Made by a program: the position numbers and the translations under genes. A stretch of DNA of 64,000 bases from Druceiella hillmani (Eukaryota > Arthropoda > Insecta > Lepidoptera > Hepialidae): NCBI GenBank assembly GCA_039881145.1, contig JAYKKI010000077.1:4100501-4164500 (forward strand), given 5' to 3'. Below, piece by piece: positions 56,801-64,000 of the stretch. Within the stretch, counting starts at the first letter, position 1. Each line of letters begins with the position of its first letter. A model generated the notes under the pieces. The model did no database searches and was not told where the DNA came from. It worked only from the letters and a program-made list of their open reading frames with translations.

Positions 56801-59427
56801 TTTCTATGTTACCTATCCTATTTATTTATTATCTTACTTATTATTTCTACTTTTCTATGTTACCTATCCTATTTATTTATTATCTTACTTATTATTTCTA
56901 CTTTTCTATGTTACCTATTCTATTTATTTATTTATTATAGTACTTATTATTTCTACTTTTCTATGTTACCTATCCTATTTATTTATTATCTTACTTATTA
57001 TTTCTACTTTTCTATGTTACCTATCCTATTTATTTATTATCTTACTTATTATTTCTACTTTTCTATGTTACCTATCCTATTTATTTATTTATTATCTTAC
57101 TTATTATTTCTACTTTTCTATGTTACCTATCCTATTTATTTATTTAATATCTTACTTATTATTTCTACTTTTCTATGTTACCTATCCTATTTATTTATTT
57201 ATTATCTTACTTATTATTTCTACTTTTCTATGTTATCTATCCTATTTATTTATTATCTTACTTATTATTTCTACTTTTCTATGTTACCTATCCTATTTAT
57301 TTATTATCTTACTTATTATTTCTACTTTTCTATGTTACCTATCCTATTTATTTATTATCTTACTTATTATTTCTACTTTTCTATGTTACCTATCCTATTT
57401 ATTTATTATCTTACTTATTATTTCTACTTTTCTATGTTACCTATTCTATTTATTTATTTATTATAGTACTTATTATTTCTACTTTTCTATGTTACCTATC
57501 CTATTTATTTATTATCTTACTTATTATTTCTACTTTTCTATGTTACCTATCCTATTTATTTATTATCTTACTTATTATTTCTACTTTTCTATGTTACCTA
57601 TCCTATTTATTTATTTATTATCTTACTTATTATTTCTACTTTTCTATGTTACCTATCCTATTTATTTATTTAATATCTTACTTATTATTTCTACTTTTCT
57701 ATGTTACCTATCCTATTTATTTATTTATTATCTTACTTATTATTTCTACTTTTCTATGTTATCTATCCTATTTATTTATTATCTTACTTATTATTTCTAC
57801 TTTTCTATGTTACCTATCCTATTTATTTATTATCTTACTTATTATTTCTACTTTTCTATGTTACCTATCCTATTTATTTATTATCTTACTTATTATTTCT
57901 ACTTTTCTATGTTACCTATCCTATTTATTTATTATCTTACTTATTATTTCTACTTTTCTATGTTACCTATCCTATTTATTTATTATCTTACTTATTATTT
58001 CTGCTTTTCTATGTTACCTATCCTATTTATTTATTTATTATCGTACTTATTATTCCTACTTTTCTATGTTACCTATCCTATTTATTTATTATCTTACTTA
58101 TTATTTCTAATTTTCTATGTTACCTATCCTATTTATTTATTATCTTACTTATTATTTCTACTTTTCTATGTTACCTATCCTATTTATTTATTATCGTACT
58201 TATTATTTCTACTTTTCTATGTTACCTATCCTATTTATTTATTATCTTACTTATTATTTCTACTTTGCTATGTTACCTATCCTATTTATTTATTTATTAT
58301 CATACTTATTATTTCTACTTTTCTATGTTACCTATCCTATTTATTTATTTATTATCTTACTTATTATTTCTACTTTTCTATGTTACCTATCCTATTTATT
58401 TATTATCTTACTTATTATTTCTACTTTTCCATGTTACCTATCCTATTTATTTATTATCTTACTTATTATTTCTACTTTTCCATGTTACCTATCCTATTTA
58501 TTTATTATCTTACTTATTATGTCTACTTTTCTATGTTACCTATCCTATTTATTTATTTATTATCTTACTTATTATTTCTACTTTTCTGTGTTACCTATCC
58601 TATTTATTTATTATCTTACTTATTATTTCTACTTTTCTATGTTACCTATCCTATTTATTTATTATCTTACTTATTATTACTACTTTTCTATGTTACCTAT
58701 CCTATTTATTTATTTATTATCTTACTTATTATTTCTACTTTTCTATGTTACCTATCCTATGTATTTATTGTCTTACTTATTATTTCTACTTTTCTATGTT
58801 ACTTATCCTATTTATTTATTATCTTACTTATTATTTCTACTTTTATATGTTACCTATCCTATTTATTTATTTATTATCTTACTTATTATTTCTACTTTTC
58901 TGTGTTACCTATCCTATTTATTTATTATCTTACTTATTATTTCTACTTTTCTATGTTACCTATCCTATTTATTTATTTATTATCTTACTTATTATTTCTA
59001 CTTTTCTATGTTACCTATCCTATTTATTTATTATCTTACTTATTATTACTACTTTTCTATGTTACCTATCCTATTTATTTATTTATTATCTTACTTATTA
59101 TTTCTACTTTTCTATGTTACCTATCCTATGTATTTATTATCTTACTTATTATTTCTACTTTTCTATGTTACTTATCCTATTTATTTATTATCTTACTTAT
59201 TATTTCTACTTTTCTATGTTACCTATCCTATTTATTTATTATCTTACTTATTATTTCTACTTTTCTATGTTACCTATCCTATTTATTTATTTATTATCTT
59301 ACTTATTATTTCTACTTTTCTATGTTACCTATCCTATTTATTTATTATCTTACTTATTATTTCTACTTTTCTATGTTACCTATCCTATTTATTTATTTAA
59401 TATCTTACTTATTATTTCTACTTTTCT
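53811..59427. repeat. Higher-order duplication within the satellite, offset 3364 bp
   Basis: Landmarks 53811, 54337, 54753 and 56064 reappear at 57175, 57701, 58117 and 59428, each exactly 3364 bp later. The distinctive variants between them (ATCGTACTTATTATTCC, TATAGTAC, TTGCTATG) recur in the same order. 3364 equals 25 monomers of 55 bp plus 39 of 51 bp. Confidence 0.88.
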
Positions 59428-60955
59428 ATGTTGCCTATCCTATTTATTTATTATCTTACTTATTATTTCTACTTTTCTATGTTACCTATCCTATTTATTT
59501 ATTTATTATCATACTTATTATTTCTACTTTTCTATGTTACCTATCCTATTTATTTATTTATTATCTTACTTATTATTTCTACTTTTCTATGTTACCTATC
59601 CTATTTATTTATTATCTTACTTATTATTTCTACTTTTCTATGTTACCTATCCTATTTATTTATTTATTATCTTACTTATTATTTCTACTTTTCTATGTTA
59701 CCTATCCTATTTATTTATTATCGTACTTATTATTTCTACTTTTCTATGTTACCTATCCTATTTATTTATTATCTTACTTATTATTTCTACTTTGCTATGT
59801 TACCTATCCTATTTATTTATTTATTATCATACTTATTATTTCTACTTTTCTATGTTACCTATCCTATTTATTTATTTATTATCTTACTTATTATTTCTAC
59901 TTTTCTATGTTACCTATCCTATTTATTTATTATCTTACTTATTATTTCTACTTTTCCATGTTACCTATCCTATTTATTTATTATCTTACTTATTATTTCT
60001 ACTTTTCCATGTTACCTATCCTATTTATTTATTATCTTACTTATTATGTCTACTTTTCTATGTTACCTATCCTATTTATTTATTTATTATCTTACTTATT
60101 ATTTCTACTTTTCTGTGTTACCTATCCTATTTATTTATTATCTTACTTATTATTTCTACTTTTCTATGTTACCTATCCTATTTATTTATTATCTTACTTA
60201 TTATTACTACTTTTCTATGTTACCTATCCTATTTATTTATTTATTATCTTACTTATTATTTCTACTTTTCTATGTTACCTATCCTATGTATTTATTGTCT
60301 TACTTATTATTTCTACTTTTCTATGTTACTTATCCTATTTATTTATTATCTTACTTATTATTTCTACTTTTATATGTTACCTATCCTATTTATTTATTTA
60401 TTATCTTACTTATTATTTCTACTTTTCTGTGTTACCTATCCTATTTATTTATTATCTTACTTATTATTTCTACTTTTCTATGTTACCTATCCTATTTATT
60501 TATTTATTATCTTACTTATTATTTCTACTTTTCTATGTTACCTATCCTATTTATTTATTATCTTACTTATTATTACTACTTTTCTATGTTACCTATCCTA
60601 TTTATTTATTTATTATCTTACTTATTATTTCTACTTTTCTATGTTACCTATCCTATGTATTTATTATCTTACTTATTATTTCTACTTTTCTATGTTACTT
60701 ATCCTATTTATTTATTATCTTACTTATTATTTCTACTTTTCTATGTTACCTATCCTATTTATTTATTATCTTACTTATTATTTCTACTTTTCTATGTTAC
60801 CTATCCTATTTATTTATTTATTATCTTACTTATTATTTCTACTTTTCTATGTTACCTATCCTATTTATTTATTATCTTACTTATTATTTCTACTTTTCTA
60901 TGTTACCTATCCTATTTATTTATTTAATATCTTACTTATTATTTCTACTTTTCTA
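59400..60955. repeat. Second higher-order duplication, offset 1527 bp
   Basis: The variant blocks ending at 59400 and starting at 59428 recur at 60927 and 60955, exactly 1527 bp later, with shared rare variants between them. 1527 equals 12 monomers of 55 bp plus 17 of 51 bp. Because 56064 to 60955 equals 3364 plus 1527, the two events are nested. Confidence 0.8.
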
Positions 60956-61930
60956 TGTTGCCTATCCTATTTATTTATTATCTTACTTATTATTTCTACT
61001 TTTCTATGTTACCTATCCTATTTATTTATTTATTATCTTACTTATTATTTCTACTTTTCTATGTTACCTATCCTATTTATTTATTATCTTACTTATTATT
61101 ACTACTTTTCTATGTTACCTATCCTATTTATTTATTTATTATCTTACTTATTATTTCTACTTTTCCATGTTACCTATCCTATGTATTTATTATCTTACTT
61201 ATTATTTCTACTTTTCTATGTTACTTATCCTATTTATTTATTATCTTACTTATTATTTCTACTTTTCTATGTTACCTATCCTATTTATTTATTATCTTAC
61301 TTATTATTTCTGCTTTTCTATGTTACCTATCCTATTTATTTATTTATTATCTTACTTATTATTTCTACTTTTCTATGTTACCTATCCTATTTATTTATTT
61401 ATTATCTTACTTATTATTTCTACTTTTCTATGTTACCTATCCTATTTATTTATTATCTTACTTATTATTTCTACTTTTCCATGTTACCTATCCTATTTAT
61501 TTATTATCGTACTTATTATTTCTACTTTTCTATGTTACCTATCCTATTTATTTATTATCTTACTTATTATTTCTACTTTGCTATGTTACCTATCCTATTT
61601 ATTTATTTATTATCGTACTTATTATTTCTACTTTTCTATGTTACCTATCCTATTTATTTATTTATTATCTTACTTATTATTTCTACTTTTCTATGTTACC
61701 TATCCTATTTATTTATTATCTTACTTATTATTTCTACTTTTCCATGTTACCTATCCTATTTATTTATTCTCTTACTTATTATTTCTACTTTTCCATGTTA
61801 CCTATCCTATTTATTTATTATCGTACTTATTATTTCTACTTTTCTATGTTACCTATCCTATTTATTTATTTATTATCTTACTTATTATTTCTACTTTTCT
61901 ATGTTACCTATCCTATTTATTTATTTATTA

Positions 61931-62206
61931 CACAGCCCTGTAACATTTACTTATTTATTATCGTTTTTCTTCACTATCTTTAGTTTTTATCAATATCAAT
62001 TATTATTTAATAAGATCGACACTTATTTGTGGATGTATAAGTTTCAAAATCATAAACGTTGCCATCAATCAATAACTAAGTTATGATCGATTTTGATTGG
62101 AATTTGATTATAAAAACTGACATGAGAGTAATCTATTGGCAGATTTGGTAAAGATTATGTATAGATATGAGTAAAATTCAACAAATTTTACTTGAATATT
62201 TAGGTA
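61931..62206. other. Right flank of the satellite
   Basis: After ACACAGCCCTG there is AT-rich sequence with a few loose echoes of the monomer (TTACTTATTTATTATCG at 61949) and then unrelated sequence. Nothing else recognised. Confidence 0.5.
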
Positions 62207-62851
62207 TTAGTAAAGCTTTGCGCTAGGTGGATTCCCCATAATTTAATTGATGTTCAAAGCACCGTTGGGTTAATTGGTGGCACAAAATGTTAGTAAAATT
62301 GGACCGAGGTTACTCAAATGCTTTATTTGACATAAACACGGTTTATGAAAATTGGATATACTGTCATGAACGCGAAATTAAAGGGCAGTCTGCACAATGA
62401 GTGGTTCTTTCTGAAGAAAAAGCTAGAAAGTCACCTCATTCTTCGAACGGGTTATTGTGTAACAATTGCTCTTGAAATTATAATAACATTACCACAAACC
62501 AGTATCGTTTACCTAATGTTTTGGTCTCTCCCACGACAATGTCGTGCAATGTCTCATTGTCGTGCAATATCTCTGCACACTTAGACAGAAGAACAATAGA
62601 ATATTTGCTGACATCGGATGTAGAAATTTTAGATAATCTCCCATACAACCCCAAACTAGCATCATGCAATTTTTATTGATACCCAAGAATAAAAGATAAA
62701 CTGCGATCCGTGGATGCCGAAGAAATGGTGACGGCCTTTGAAAATGCTGTGGAAAAGACGTCAAGGGAGAGACAGACAACTGCTTCTCTCGGTGGTTTTA
62801 TCGAATGAAACGAATGTGGATTGCCACGGAAACTATTTTGAAAAACACTAA
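62207..62851 (+). pseudogene. Mariner transposase pseudogene, catalytically dead
   Basis: In order on the + strand, in several frames: a SKALR.W.PHNL-like start near 62207; DRGYSNALFDINTVYENWIY and HEREIKGQSAQ (family form TGDETWIY...); TIEYLLTSDVEILDNLPYNP and KLASCNFY (family form PPYSPDLAP.D); RIKDKLRSVDAEEMVTAFEN; and DCHGNYFEKH with a TAA at 62849-62851, a classic mariner C-terminus. Stops and frameshifts break it. The Asp of the TGDETW position and the Asp residues of the SPDLAPxD position are replaced, so it could not be active even if in frame. The first third and the ends were not found. Confidence 0.85.
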
Positions 62852-64000
62852 ATAAATTACTAACTTACTAGTCGGCTCCACTTTTGATTTTCTAAACACT
62901 TTCAATATTACCTCTCGTACTACACTTAAATAATTGTTTAAGGATTAAAACAATTAATAATCAATCTTACAATTTTATGAGATTTTGGGATATTTCAATC
63001 TCCAGCAATATCCATATACAATACACCACTATACCACCCAATTCTTTAAATACGTTATTAGATTTATTTATCAACAAAACAATATTCAACACTAATTGAT
63101 ACAAAATAAGCAATGAATTATAGGAATTGTTCAATAATAATTAACTTAATTTTTGATGTAAAGAAAATGCATCAATAGCGACAATTGATCATAAATGTAG
63201 CCACGCAGAGATGCTTCAAACGGCACCTTTTCGACTGATCTTAAGGACACAATGCTAACTGATTGATCCATATTAGGTGAAATGATTGTTAAGAGTTCAT
63301 TGTTGCGTGATCAATGTACAATTAGATTTTTTATACTTTATAAAAAAAATTTAGACATATTTATCTATATTTAGTTATTATGTTTTATAAATATTGTTTT
63401 TTACACCATTGTCCTTTGCCATTAAATGAACACAAATTAAATGAACACTAAACAATTTGGTTCACATCTGATCTAGAATTGGTGGTGCCCAGAAATGGAT
63501 GGAAATTGGCAATTGTTATTTTAAATGTTTTTTGTAAAACTGTTGCATATTAAGAGTAAGTTGTATTTATCAATGTCAAATTCCCAATTTTAACATGACT
63601 ATATGGAATATTTGAAGTTTTAATTTTGGTTAACAAAATGAATCAATGTTAATCATAACGAACCCAACATAATATTGAAGAAATTATTAAACACTCTTTT
63701 CTATATCATTTAAAATTAAACCTAGTAATGTCACTATGCTATTTATTACGAGTTTGTTTAAAGTTCTGAATCGACCAAAATGTGTTTAACTAAATATTTT
63801 CTAAGGATGGCAATAATAATTAAGGATGGCAATAATAATTAATTATGTTTGTTTCATTTAGACTAACACCGATTTATAGGCTATTCGCACGCTCCAGTAT
63901 CTATTGTGCTTCGGTATGATAAATAGGGCCAACTTTAAGTGCAACAATGGGAAATATGCACAAATTTAATTTTTTGCTCATTGGTTAGATTTACATAGAA
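62852..64000. other. Right end of the window, no recognised gene
   Basis: AT-rich sequence with one direct duplication of TAAGGATGGCAATAATAATT at about 63801-63841. No coding similarity recognised on either strand. Confidence 0.5.

Larger units (their letters stand above)
51817..61930. repeat. 10-kb satellite array of 51/55-bp monomers with higher-order structure
   Basis: The monomer is 51 bp: TTTATTTATTATC, TTACTTATTATTTC, TACTTTTCTATG, TTACCTATCCTA in order. A common variant has one more TTTA and is 55 bp. Roughly 190 monomers lie head to tail. The + strand of the consensus holds 30 T, 11 A, 9 C and one G. No monomer copy on the + strand has a stop in any frame unless mutated, for example TTTAATATC (TAA) or TTATAGTAC (TAG). 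Blocks of variants recur at fixed offsets (3364 and 1527 bp). The left border is near 51817 and the right border is sharp at ACACAGCCCTG (61931). It is not a gene. Confidence 0.97.

Noticed and set aside
51767..57466. A 1899-residue open reading frame rich in Tyr, Phe, Leu and Ile, and others of 300-1750 residues overlapping it
   Set aside because: They are the forward frames of the 51/55-bp satellite, which has no stops by chance of monomer sequence and length. All three frames are open and overlap; there is no gene-like start, codon use or domain.
51817..61930. A CRISPR-like repeat array
   Set aside because: The units are directly adjacent with no unique spacers, and the genome is eukaryotic.
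62513..62779. Minus-strand open frames of 63-88 codons at the right end
   Set aside because: They are antisense shadows of the mariner pseudogene on the + strand.

Overview
The window looks like nuclear DNA from an insect. It is strongly AT-rich, with long introns, GT-AG splice sites and a dense load of decayed arthropod-type transposons (piggyBac, mariner, hAT, several non-LTR elements). The species cannot be named from the sequence.

Positions 1-39179 hold the 3' two thirds of one gene on the + strand, the neuronal polarity kinase BRSK/SAD (sff in Drosophila, sad-1 in C. elegans). I could place 17 exons by hand. Every one joins the next in a consistent reading phase and the last ends at a TGA at 39177-39179. 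The kinase domain lies upstream of the window. Inside it are the end of the UBA-like segment, a Ser/Pro-rich linker, the conserved block around [19 protein letters not shown], the KA1-type C-terminal domain and a long polar tail that I do not recognise from other families. A run of symmetric phase-1 exons in the linker makes frame-neutral exon skipping possible.

The introns carry the transposon remains: a piggyBac element with its terminal inverted repeats (984-1981), a Jockey/CR1-like reverse transcriptase (10500-11990), a transposase helix-turn-helix fragment (13925-14132), a non-LTR endonuclease (17539-18150), a tRNA-derived SINE (about 19980-20212), a non-LTR tail (21999-22460), a hAT-like transposase (22497-23305), a mariner end (23917-24229) and a small piggyBac-like element (29234-29661). 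There are also (TA)n tracts, a 132-bp tandem repeat and several sharp inverted repeats.

From about 39.5 to 51.8 kb there is AT-rich DNA with no recognisable gene. From 51817 to 61930 lies a 10-kb tandem array of a 51-bp monomer with a 55-bp slippage variant. It has higher-order structure: segments repeat at exact offsets of 3364 and 1527 bp. The T-rich strand contains almost no G. Because 51 is a multiple of three and the monomer has no forward stop in any frame, all three forward frames stay open for kilobases; the resulting giant reading frames are not genes. Right of the array is a broken mariner transposase (62207-62851), then unannotated DNA to the end.

The most unusual feature is the satellite array. 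I see no evidence of a new enzymatic system.
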